The position numbers and the translations under genes were made by a program. Shown here one piece after another: positions 45,271-55,338 of a stretch of DNA of 64,000 bases. This DNA comes from Capra hircus (Eukaryota; Chordata; Mammalia; Artiodactyla; Bovidae): the NCBI RefSeq assembly GCF_001704415.2, contig NC_030819.1, forward strand, positions 32,854,575-32,918,574, given 5' to 3'. Each line of letters starts with the position of its first letter. Position 1 is the stretch's first letter. Under the pieces are notes generated by a model. It was not told the origin of the DNA, did no database searches, and saw nothing but the letters and a program-made list of their open reading frames with translations.

Positions 45271-45478
45271 GGAGTGATTCGGTGATCACACAGTGGGTAA
45301 AGAAACTGCCTCCAATGCAGGAGACCCGAGTTTGACCTTGGTTGGAAAGATCCCCTGGAGAAGGGAATGGTTACCCACTTCAATATTCTTACCTGGAAAA
45401 TTCCATGGACAGAGGAGCCTGTTGGGCTACAGTTCATGCAGTTGCATAGAGTCAGACATAGCTGAGCAACTAAGCACA
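45271..45478 (+). mobile_element. Bov-tA SINE, diverged
   Basis: The head is strongly altered (GATTCGGTGATCACACAGTG). Then GAGACCCGAGTTTGACCTTG stands in place of the B-box, with body CCCACTTCAATATTCTTACC and end GCTGAGCAACTAAGCACAA. It looks older than most copies here. Confidence 0.88.
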
Positions 45479-45617
45479 AAGGATCACTACTCAGACCAGG
45501 CTGAAAGGAGCAAGAAAGGAAAGAAAGAAGGAAAGAGGTGCTTTTGTCCTTCTGAGACCCTTGCTGTCTGCATGTTCTCTCTGAAGCCCTTCTCAGTGGA
45601 ACAGTATCTAGACCTTT

Positions 45618-45945
45618 GGTTTTTAATTGAAGTATAGTTGATTTTCAATGTTGTATTTGTTTCTGATATACAGCAGAATGATACAAATGTGTGTGTGTGT
45701 ATCTGAATCACTTTTCAGGTTTTTTTCTGTTATAATCTATTACAAGATATTGAATATAGTTTCCTGTGCTATACAGCAGGACAATGTTGTTGTGGTTTTC
45801 AATAGATAGTAGTCTGTATCTGCTAATCCCAAACTCTTCCTTTATCCTTCTCCCTGCTTTCCCCTTTGGTAACCATGAATTTGTTTGCTATGTCTGTATG
45901 TCTGCTTCTGTTTTGTACATAGGTTCATTTGTATCATCTGGGTCT
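45618..45945 (-). mobile_element. L1 3'UTR fragment
   Basis: TTTTAATTGAAGTATAGTTG, TATTACAAGATATTGAATAT with AGTTTCCTGTGCTATACAGC, and TTTGGTAACCATGAATTTGT are the same L1 3'UTR, antisense, as 22115-22673. A short (TG)n lies at 45687-45700. Confidence 0.78.
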
Positions 45946-46697
45946 TCTTTTCCTTTGTGTTTTAGTTCTATTGCTTAGCCAACTTAAAGTCCCTCTGTCT
46001 TACATTTTAAGACCTCAGGGTACTAGAGATTGAAAAAAAATTAATACTACTATTTTAGCTTATTCTTGGAAATAGAGGGTTTTACATATGTCCTTCCCAA
46101 TTAATCTCCAGTGGTAGGACTGTTGTGCATGGCAGGCACTGGGAAAGCTGTTTTAGGGAAGGGACACTCCTCAGATCATTGTGATGACAGATTGTTGTGT
46201 TCTGGTGAACACAACACCAGGCTGGTTACAGCACCTGGGTCCTGAGACAGTGAAGCAATAGGAGAGAAAAGAAAAGAAGAGAGGAAGAGAAGTTTACTTT
46301 TTGCTTACTACACATAAAATGTTTCTCTCTCCTCTAATGGGAGGTTTGAGAAGAGGGTGTGCTTCATCCATGCAATGACTAGGGATGAGCCAGAGTGGGG
46401 AGGGGGAGTTGATTACCATCTAGCATGATTTTAGGTTCATTTTATTGTGAAGAACTTTGCCTCTACTACATTAAAAAATGAAAGAGAAATGCATGTATTT
46501 TCTCTCTTTCCAGTTGTTGTAGCTAGATAATAATCACATAATTTTTACCTTAAATTTTCATTTTTGATTTTTTCTTCTATTCTATTTACCATGGCCAGAT
46601 TTTTCAAAACAAAACTATAACCCATCAAGTGCCCTTTCAAGAATTCTACTTAAGGAAGAATACAAACGTTAATGTATTTTTAAAACTTTAATATACA

Positions 46698-46728
<31 letters not shown>

Positions 46729-46786
46729 GCTGACAGTGTGTCTGTGGCCAAGAATGTTTTAGGGGAAACAAACTTATTTCAAAGTC
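45946..46786. other. Unassigned DNA with (TA)n
   Basis: 46090-46440 is less AT-rich and purine-rich in the middle (GAGAAAAGAAAAGAAGAGAG) but matches no family that I can name. An A-run and (TA)n lie at 46700-46729. Confidence 0.4.
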
Positions 46787-46800
46787 ACTGAACATTAGAT

Positions 46801-46960
46801 TAGGAAGATAAGGGGATGACAGAGGATGAGATAGTTGGATGGCATCACCGACTCAATGGACGTGAGTTTGAGCAAGCTTTGGGAATTGGTGATGGACAGG
46901 GAAGCCTGGTGTGCTGGGGTTACAAAGAGCTGGACACGACTGAGCGACTAAACTGACTGA
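46801..46960 (+). mobile_element. BovB 3' tail with target duplication
   Basis: Sense BovB from GACAGAGGATGAGATAGTTG to GAGCGACTAAACTGACTGA. ACTGAACATTAGAT (46787-46800) and ACTGAATATTAGAT (46961-46974) match at 13 of 14. Confidence 0.94.
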
Positions 46961-48218
46961 ACTGAATATTAGATACTTTATTCTTACAAATTCTTGAGGC
47001 ACTCAACTTTCCCTTTTAACAAGAGATGGGTAAAATAAAGTGACATACTTTAAATACTGTGACATTATGCTTCGAGACATTCAAAACCATAGTTAGATAG
47101 ATAGCTCATGACTTTGAATCTATTGAGCAAGGTAAAGCTTTCAAAACATTTTTATCTAGTATCACACTAATTGCATTTCCCTAAAATACAAAAGCGTGTG
47201 TGGTGTTGGAGAACAAGTTGGCGGAAGAGTAGGTGGACGTGGAGTACATCTCTCTCCATGAATACATCAGGAATACACCTTCAGACACAGAAGTACATGC
47301 AGAACACCAGCTGAGAGTGGACAGGAGTACCTGACCAGCAAAAAAGAATATATGGATCCACACAAAACTCAGTAGGATGAAGGAACTAGGGGGGGAAACA
47401 GGAATGTTAGTAGGACTGGCCAATCAGTGGGTGGGGGAACTGAAGCAGGGTCTGGTCCCCACATCAGGGCAATTGTCTACTCAGATCTGTGAGTAGAGAG
47501 ATCTGTGCCACAGATCTAAACAGTTGATCTGTGGCAGCGTAAATGGAGTGAGAATCAGACAATCCTTGCCGCAGCCATACATACCCCAAATGGCGTAGTG
47601 GCTCGGAGCTGGAGTTTAGGAATTGTGGAGCAATCCCCAGGCGAGGGCTGCTGTTGAGTGTGGAGAGACTGATCTAGGGGATGTGAGGGAGGAGGGTGTG
47701 GTGAGAAATACCTGTGGAGGAAAGCCGGGCAGCCACGGAAGCAAGCCAATACTGCTGAGTCACCCTTAGAGGGTGGAGCATACCCTCTCTCTCTATCCAC
47801 ACACCAGTATTAACAGCTGAACAATAGAGAAGCTGGCCCATCAAAGCCTGAGGCTTGGAACTACAGAGAAGGACCCTTTAAGTGCCTGACACGCAGATCT
47901 ACAGAGGAGAACCCCAGCTGGGGCAAGAGGGGGCTCTTATGTGCCTGACGTGCTGAACAACAGAGATGGACCCCAGGCAAGGGAGCCCTTTAAGTGCCTG
48001 AACAGGCAGAGCTATGGAGAAAGACTGGCCAAAGAGGCCTTCTGATGGCCAGCTGATAGAGCCATAACTCCTGCAGCAGAGGCAGTCCGTGTCCCTGCAC
48101 ACTTGGCGCTGCCAGGGTCCCTGCCAGCCAAGCAGCTACACCACCTTCACACTCAACTCTCACTGGGGCAGAGCTGCCCCAGGCAAAAGAGTCTTGTGCC
48201 TATGCGCGAAGGGTCATT

Positions 48219-48330
48219 TCAGTGGCATCTGACTCTTTGCGACCCTGTAGACTGTGGCCTGCCAGGCTTCTCTGTCAAGGAGCGGGAGTTCTCCAGGCAA
48301 GGATACTGGAGCATATTGGCCGGTACTTGT
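48219..48330 (-). mobile_element. Bov-A-like block within the L1 5'UTR
   Basis: TCTGACTCTTTGCGACCCTG, ACTGTGGCCTGCCAGGCTTC and TTCTCCAGGCAAGGATACTG are an antisense Bov-A monomer. I see no target duplication around it, so it may have been inherited as part of this L1 lineage and not inserted here separately. Confidence 0.8.
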
Positions 48331-48674
48331 TGCCATACCCTCCTAGAGCACTGTATTTCCTGCTGCCCTAGCCACCAACCCCCCTGAGTACCTGGTGCTG
48401 CCAGAACCCCTGCAACCCAGGCAGCTGCACCACCTCCACACCTGGCCCTCACAGGGCCAAACCCAAGTTCTCCAAGGCAGCCTCAGGAGCAAACCCCAGT
48501 GGACGACCCACATGCAGAGGTGGAAATAAAACCACAATTGAAACACAGGGGCAGTGTGGCTAAGGAAGAGGACCCCAAACCGCCAGCTGTACAAACTGCA
48601 GATTAAATCCACAGGATCAACTAGGCAGACTCTGTGTCTATGGAATAGATAAAAGGTCACTGAAGGCTCCCCCC

Positions 48675-48677
<3 letters not shown>

Positions 48678-48704
<27 letters not shown>
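48678..48704. repeat. (CA)n microsatellite in L1 5'UTR
   Basis: Uninterrupted CACACA run between CCCCCTGCA and AACTAGTTC. Confidence 0.95.
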
Positions 48705-48710
<6 letters not shown>

Positions 48711-49040
48711 GTTCTGATAGCTGTGGACATTGGAGGCACGAATACAGAGGAGTAGGACCAGATTAGAATCTGAGCTAACCCCCACAGCAGGTCCAGAGAT
48801 CTGCACAGTGTTAGAGGGCATCCTAGAGAGGTGAGGTGAACTGTGACTCCCAGCAAGGGAAAGCACTCTGACAGTAGTGACTCAAGAAAAACATTTATTC
48901 TTCTTAAATTTTGACTTGATCTGTAGATTCTTTTGGATTTTTTCTTTTTTTTCCCCCCTTTGTTGTAGTTGTCGATTTTATTGGCACTATGAAATTTAAT
49001 TAAGCTTTTGAGAAATTTTTTTTTTCTTTTTTTTTCTCAC

Positions 49041-50020
49041 TCACATTTTTTATTGTTGTTATAAATCTCTGCCTCTATTTTGGACTTTTGCCGTTCTGGG
49101 GAGATTTTTTGTTTGCTTGCTTTTTTTTCTTTTCCCTTTTTTATTTTAATTCTTTAAACCAATTATTGTTTTTTCTACACTTTTTCCTTTGTTTGCTTTT
49201 CCTACTTGCAGTTAATCTTTAATGTATGTAAATCTTCTTTATCTACCTCTCTTTAACGTTGCATATCTATTCTTTTTTTTTCTTTCTTTCCTTTCCTATC
49301 AACATATTTGTTAGTTTTATTTTCATTGCTTTATTTCCCAACTGTCACCTTGCTTTACTTTTGTTTTCCAGTTGGTGCTTTAGTTAGTTTTGTTCTGGTA
49401 GACATAATTTTTGGTTGACTTTGTTCACTAGGTCAATCTAGTGTACTTTATTTTTGTTGGACTGTTTTGATTTTGCTTATGGGTGTATATGTGTATGTGT
49501 ATATTCAGTCACACTTTTTATTGTTGTTATAAACTTCTGCCTCTATGTTGGGCCTTTGCAGTTCTCTGTAGTTTTCCTTTTTTTTTTTTCCCTCATTTTG
49601 TCTATCTTCTTCCATTTTTTTCTTTTTTCTTTTTTATAATTTTAACTTTTATTTTTTTAACCTATTATATTTTTTGTACATTTATTCTCTGTTTGCTTTC
49701 TACTGCTTTTTTCCACTTGCAGTTAATCTTTAATGTATGTAAATCTTCATCTACCTGTATTTAACTTTGCATATCTATTCTTTATTTCTTTTTTTTCTTT
49801 CCTTTCCTCTCAACATATTCATTAGTTTTGCTTTCATTGCTTTATTCCCAACTTGGCACCTTGCTTTAGTTTTCTTTTCCAGTTTGTGCTTTAGTTAGTT
49901 TTGTTCTTAACTGGTAAATATAATTTTTTATTCCTTTGTTTGCTGGGTCAATCTATTGTACTTTATTTTTGTTGGACTGTTTTGACTTTGCTCATGAGTG
50001 TATATGTATATGTGTGTATT
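49041..50020 (+). repeat. Tandem duplication in the L1 5'UTR
   Basis: Two consecutive copies (about 49041-49508 and 49509-50020) share, in the same order, TTTTTATTGTTGTTATAAA, CTTGCAGTTAATCTTTAATG, TTTGCATATCTATTCTTT-type, CCTTGCTTTA, GTGCTTTAGTTAGTTTTGTT and TTTTTGTTGGACTGTTTTGA. They differ by many small changes. Confidence 0.9.
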
Positions 50021-50589
50021 CCATTATTTTAATCATTATTTGCCTAGTTTTGTAATTTCCATTTGTCTGTGGTTCATCTTTAGTTTCTCATTTTTGGATA
50101 TTTGCTTTAATCTTACTTAATGCCATAACAAACCACTTGTGAAATCTTTGTTCCTGACCAGAGATCAAGCCCTGAGCCTTTGGAGTGGGAGCACTGACTC
50201 CAAGAACCTAGACTACCAGAGAACTAATCCTATGTGGTATTGAATAGTGGGAACTCACACACAAAAGAAACCACTGGAATACAAGACCCAGTGTCACACA
50301 ACCACCTGTTGTACCCTGTGCAGGATGCCTTATCTAAATAACAAACAAAACAAAAATACAAACCCAATGACCAGCAGGCAGGATTACCACCTCATTCAGC
50401 CTTGCCCATCAGAGGAAAAACAAGCAAACAAATAAATAAAAACTCAACACAAATCTCACCCTTTAAGAAGTTTACACAAAACACTGGACCAACCTCAAGA
50501 GGGCAGAAACCAAAAGGAAGAAAGAATTCAACCTTGAAGCCTGGGAAATGGAGACCTCAAACACAATAAGTTAAAAAATAATAATAATA

Positions 50590-51475
50590 ATGAAAAGGCA
50601 GAGAAATACTACACAAATGAAGGAACAAACTAGGAACATAGAAGTCCAAATAAATAAAGAGGAAATAGGTAAACTACCTGAAAAAGAATTCAGAATAATG
50701 ATAGTAAACATAATCAAAAACCTTGAAAGCAAAATGGAGAAAATGCAAGAATCAATTAACAAAGACCTAGAAGAATTAAAGAATAAACATACAAAGACAA
50801 GCAACACAACTACTGAAATTAAAACTACTCTAGAAGAATCAACAAAAGAATATCTGAAGCAGAACTCATCAGTGAGCTGGAAGATAAAATGGTAGAAATA
50901 ACTTATTCTGAACAGAATAAAGTAAAAGAATGAAAAGAACTGAGGATAGTCTCAGAGACCTCTGGGACAATGTCAAATGCAACAACATTTGCATTATAGG
51001 GATCCCAGAGGAAGAAGAGGAAAAGAAAGGATATGAGAAAATTTTTGAAGAGATTATAGTTGAAAATCTCCCTAACATGAAAAAGAAATAATCAAGTCCA
51101 AGAGGCATAAAGAGTCCCATACAGGATAAACCCAAGGAGAAACATGCCAAGACACATACTAATCAAACTCACAAAGACTAAACAAAAAGAAAGATATTAA
51201 AAGCAGCAAGGGAGAAGCAACAAGTAATATACAAGGGGAACCCCATATGCTTAACAGCTGATCTTTCAGCAGAAACTCTGCAGGCCAGAAGAGAATGGCA
51301 GGATATATTTAAAGTACTGAAGGGGAAAAATCTACAACCATGATTACTGTACCTGACGAGAATCTCGTTCCAAATTGGTGGAGAAATAAAGAGATTTCAG
51401 ATAAGCAAAAGTTAAGAGAATTCAGTACCACCAAACCAGCTTTACAACAAATGTTAAAGATACTTACATAGTCAA
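50590..51475 (+). pseudogene. L1 ORF1 relic (RNA-binding protein)
   Basis: ORF1p is the trimeric RNA chaperone that coats L1 RNA: a coiled coil, an RRM and a C-terminal domain. From ATG 50590 the frame reads MKRQRNTTQMKEQTRNIEVQ and a helix-forming K/E/N-rich region for 101 codons, with a frame change near 50847 before it stops at 50893. In other frames the RRM part survives (DLWDNVKCNNICIIGIPEEE near 50960), then the C-terminal part (DLSAETLQARREWQDIFKVL near 51262-51320). At least two frameshifts and several stops make it non-functional. Its position between the 5'UTR and ORF2 is as expected for L1. Confidence 0.9.
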
Positions 51476-51721
51476 CAAATACAAGATGAGAAATAAGATC
51501 TACAAAATCACCCCCAAACAATTAAGAAAATGGCAACAGGAACATATATGTCAATAATTACTTTAAATAAAAATGGATTAAATGCTCCAACCAAAAGACA
51601 CAGAATGGCTGAATGGATGCAAAAACAAGACCCATCTATATGTTGTCTACAAGAAACCCACTTGAAACCTAAAGTCACATATAGACTGAAAGTGAGAGGA
51701 TGAAAAAATATATTCCATGCT

Positions 51722-51989
51722 GCTGCTGCTAAGTCACGTCAGTTGTGTCCAACTCTCTGCAACCCCATAGACTGCAGCCCAAAAGGCTCCTCTGTCCTTG
51801 GGACTCTCCAGGTAAGAACACTGGAGTAGGTTGCCATTTCCTTCTCCAATGCATGAAAGTGAAAAGTGAAAGTGAAGTTGCTCAGTTGTGTCTGACTCTT
51901 AGCTACCCCATGAACTGTGGCCTAACAGGCTCCTCCATCCCCATGGGATTCTCCAGGCAAAAGTACTGGAGTGGGGTGTCATTGCCTTC
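51722..51989 (-). mobile_element. Bov-A2 SINE nested in L1 ORF2
   Basis: Antisense dimer with tail GCTGCTGCTAAGTCACGTCA and end GTGTCATTGCCTTC. TATATTCCATGCT is exact at 51709-51721 and 51990-52002. It splits the endonuclease coding region. Confidence 0.97.
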
Positions 51990-52161
51990 TATATTCCATG
52001 CTAATGGGAAGCAAAAGAAAGCTGGAGTAGCAATCCTCATATCAAACAAAATAGACCTTAAGATAAAGGAGATTACAAGAGATAAGGAAGGATACTACAC
52101 AATGATCAGGGGATCAATCCAAAAGGAAGACATAATAATTGTAAATATCTATGCACAACAT

Positions 52162-52344
52162 TGAAAGATTGAGGGTGGGAGGAGATGGGGACAACAGAGG
52201 ATGAGATGGTTAGATGGCATCACTGACTCAATGGACATGAGTTTGGGTAAACTCCAGGGGTTGGTGATGGATGGGGAGACCTGGAGTGCTGCAGTCCATA
52301 GGGTCGCAAAGAGTCAGACATGACTGAGCGACTGAACTGAACCG
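52162..52344 (+). mobile_element. BovB 3' tail nested in L1 ORF2
   Basis: Sense BovB from GACAACAGAGGATGAGATGG to GAGCGACTGAACTGAACCG. ATGCACAACAT is exact at 52151-52161 and 52345-52355. It splits the endonuclease a second time. Confidence 0.96.
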
Positions 52345-53848
52345 ATGCACAACATAGGTTCACCTCAGTATATAAGAAAAACACTGACAGACATAAAAGG
52401 AGAAATGACAGTAACACAATAATAGTAGAAGACTTTAACACCCCATTCACACCAATGGACAGATCATCAAAACAGAAAATTAATAAGGAAGCACCAATCT
52501 TAAATGATACATTAGATGAGATGGATTTCATTGATATATTCAGGACATTCCATCCAAATGCAGAAGAATACCCCTGCTTCTCAAGTGCACATGGAAGATC
52601 CTCCAGGATAGACCACATCTTTGGTCACAAATCAATCCTCAGTAAATTTAAGAAAATTGAAATCACATCAAGCACCTTCTCCACCCAGAATGCTATGAAA
52701 CTAGATATCAATTACAAAAAAAAAAAAAAAAACTGTAACAAACACAAACAAATGGAGATTAAACAACAGGTTTCTAAACAACCAACAGGTTACTGAAGAA
52801 ATGAAAAGGGAAATCAAAAAAATTTCTAGAAACAAATGACAATGAAAACATAATTCAAAAACCTATGGGATGCAGAAAAAGCAATTCTAAGAGGGAAGTT
52901 TATAGCAATACAATCCTGCCTCAAGAAACAAGAAAAACATTGGATAGACAACCTAACTTTACACCTAAAACAACTGGAAAAAGAAAAACAAAAAGAACCC
53001 CCAAAGCAGTAGAAAGAAATAAATCATAAAGGTCCAAGCAGAAATCAATGAAAAAGAAATGAAAGAAAGAATAGTAAAGATTAATAAAATTAAATGCTGT
53101 TTCTCTGAGAAGATAAACAAAATTCACAAACCTTGGGCCAGACTCATCAAGGGAAAAAGAGAAAAGAATCAAATCAGCAAAATTAGAAATGAAAAAGGAG
53201 AGGTTACAACAGACGATGCAGAAATACAAAGGATCATAAGAGACTATTATGAACAACTATGTGGCAATAAAATGGATAACCTGGAAGAAATAGACAGATT
53301 CTTAGAAAAGTTCTAACTTCCAAGACTGAACCAGGAAGAAATAGAAATAATGAGCTACCCAATTACAAGCACTGAAATTGAAGCTGTGATCAAAAATCTC
53401 CCCAAAAACAAAAGCCCAGGACCAGATGGCTTCACAGGAGAACTCTATCAAACATTTATAGAAAAGCTAATGCCTATCCTTCTAAAACTCTTTCAAAAAA
53501 TTGCAGAGGAAGGAACATTTCCAAACTCATTCTATGAGGCCACCATCTCCCTGATACAAAAACCAGATAAAGACAACACAAAAAACAGAAAACTACAGGC
53601 CAATGTCAATAATGAACATAGGTGCAAAAATACTCAACAGAATTTTAGCAAACAGAATTCAGCAACACATCAAACAGCTCATATACCATGATAAAGTTGG
53701 ATTTATTCCAGGGATGCAAGGATTTTTCAGTATATGAAAATCAATCAATATGATATACCATATTAACAAATTGAAAGATAAATACCATATCATAATCTCA
53801 ACAGATGCAAAAAAAGCCTTTGACAAAATTCAGCACCCATTTATGATG

Positions 53849-54052
53849 AAAGTGAAAGTGAAGTCGCTCAGTCGTGTCTGACTCTTTGCAACCCCATGGA
53901 CTGTAGCCTACCAGGCTCCTCCGTCCATGGGATTCTCCAGGCAAGAGTACTGAATTGGGTTGCCATTTCCTTCTCCAGGAGATTTTCCCAACCCAAGGAT
54001 TGAACCCAGGTCTCCCGCATTGCAGGCAGATGCTTTACCATCTGAGCCACCA
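53849..54052 (-). mobile_element. Bov-tA SINE nested in L1 ORF2
   Basis: Antisense Bov-tA from GAAAGTGAAAGTGAAGTCGC to the shortened head CATCTGAGCCACC; the last ~10 head bases are missing. L1 reads TTTATGAT before and AAAACTCTTC after. I see no clear target duplication. Confidence 0.94.
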
Positions 54053-54095
54053 AAACTCTTCAAAAAATGGGCATAGAAGGAACCTACCTCAACAT

Positions 54096-54733
54096 CAGTT
54101 CAGTTCAGTTCAGTTGCTCAGTCATGTCCAACTCTTTGTGACCCCATGAATTGCAGCACTCCAGGCCTCCCTGTCCATCACCATCTCCCGGAGTTCACTC
54201 AGACTCACGTCCATCGAGTCCGTGATGCCATCCAGCCATCTCATCCTCTGTCGTCCCCTTCTCCTCCTGCCCCCAATCTCTCCCAGCATCAAAGTCTTTT
54301 CCAATGAGTCAACTCTTCACATGAGGTGGCCAAAGTACTGGAGCTTCAGCTTTAGCATCATTCCTTCCAAAGAAATCCCAGGGCTGATCTCCTTTAGAAT
54401 GGACTGGTTGGATCTCCTTGCAGTCCAAGGAACTCTCAAGAGTTTTCTCCAACACCACAGTTCAAACACATCAATTCTTTGGCGCTCAGCCTTCTTCACA
54501 GTCCAATTTTCACATCCATACATGACCACAGGAAAAACTATAGCTTTGACTAGATGGACCTTAATAGGCAAAGTAATGTCTCTGCTTTTGAATATACTAT
54601 CTAGGTTGGTCACAACTTTCCTTCCAAGGAGTAAGCGTCTTTTAATTTCATGGCTGCAGTCACCATCTGCAGTGATTTTGGAGCCCCCAAAAATAAAGTC
54701 TGACACTGTCTCTACTGTTTCCCCATCTATTTC
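54096..54733 (-). mobile_element. BovB nested in L1 ORF2, 5'-truncated
   Basis: Antisense tail CAGTTCAGTTCAGTTCAGTT to TTTCCCCATCTATTTC. CCTCAACAT flanks exactly at 54087-54095 and 54734-54742. It encodes only the BovB C-terminus. It interrupts L1 just before its RT active site. Open frames on both strands here are hybrids of L1 and BovB and not genes. Confidence 0.96.
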
Positions 54734-55191
54734 CCTCAACATAGTAAAGGTCATATATGATAAATCTACAGCAAACATTATTCTCAATGGTGAAAAACTG
54801 AAAGCATTCCCCCTAAGATCAGGAACAAAACAAGGGTGTCCTCTTTCACCACTATTGTTCAACATAGTTCTGAAAGTCCTAGCTACAACAGAGAAGAAAA
54901 AGAAATAAAAGGAATCCAGATCCAAAAAGAAGTAAAACTCTCAGTTTTACTCTCAGTGTTTGCAGATGACATGATACTGTATGTAGAAACCCCTAAAGAT
55001 AGTATCAGAAAATTACTAGCACTAATCAGTGAATTTAGCAAGGTTGCAGGATACAAAATTAATACACAGAAATCACTTGCATTTCTATATACTAACAATG
55101 AAAAATAGAAAGAGATATTAAGGAGTCAATCCCATTCACCATTGCAACAAAAAGAATTAAATATCTAGGAATAAACTTACCTACTGCTAAC

Positions 55192-55338
55192 TGCTAAGTC
55201 GCTTCAGTCGTGTCTGACTCTGTGCGACCCCATAGACGCCAGCCCATCAGGCTCCCCCGTCTCTGGGATCCTCCAGGCAAGAACGCTGGAGTGGGTTGCC
55301 ATTTCCTTCTGGTGATTAAAACAAACAAACAAACAAAC
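55192..55338 (-). mobile_element. Bov-A monomer and (AAAC)n nested in L1 ORF2
   Basis: GCTAAGTCGCTTCAGTCGTG to GGTTGCCATTTCCTTCTGG is an antisense Bov-A monomer, followed by AAACAAACAAACAAACAAAC. L1 sequence CTTACCTA stops before it and CTGTACCTAGGAAATTATAA resumes after it. Confidence 0.9.

Larger units (their letters stand above)
47207..50589 (+). promoter_or_regulatory. L1 5'UTR / internal promoter region
   Basis: L1 5'UTRs carry the promoter for the element's own transcription. This one is GC-rich and purine-rich at first (47390-48650), contains a Bov-A-like block (48219-48330) and a (CA)n (48678-48704), then turns into T-rich DNA holding a ~470-bp tandem duplication (49041-50020). No activity can be read from sequence. 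Confidence 0.75.

Noticed and set aside
54222..54908. 228-codon plus frame that mixes unrelated segments
   Set aside because: It reads antisense BovB and then sense L1 across a nested insertion boundary; a hybrid by accident.
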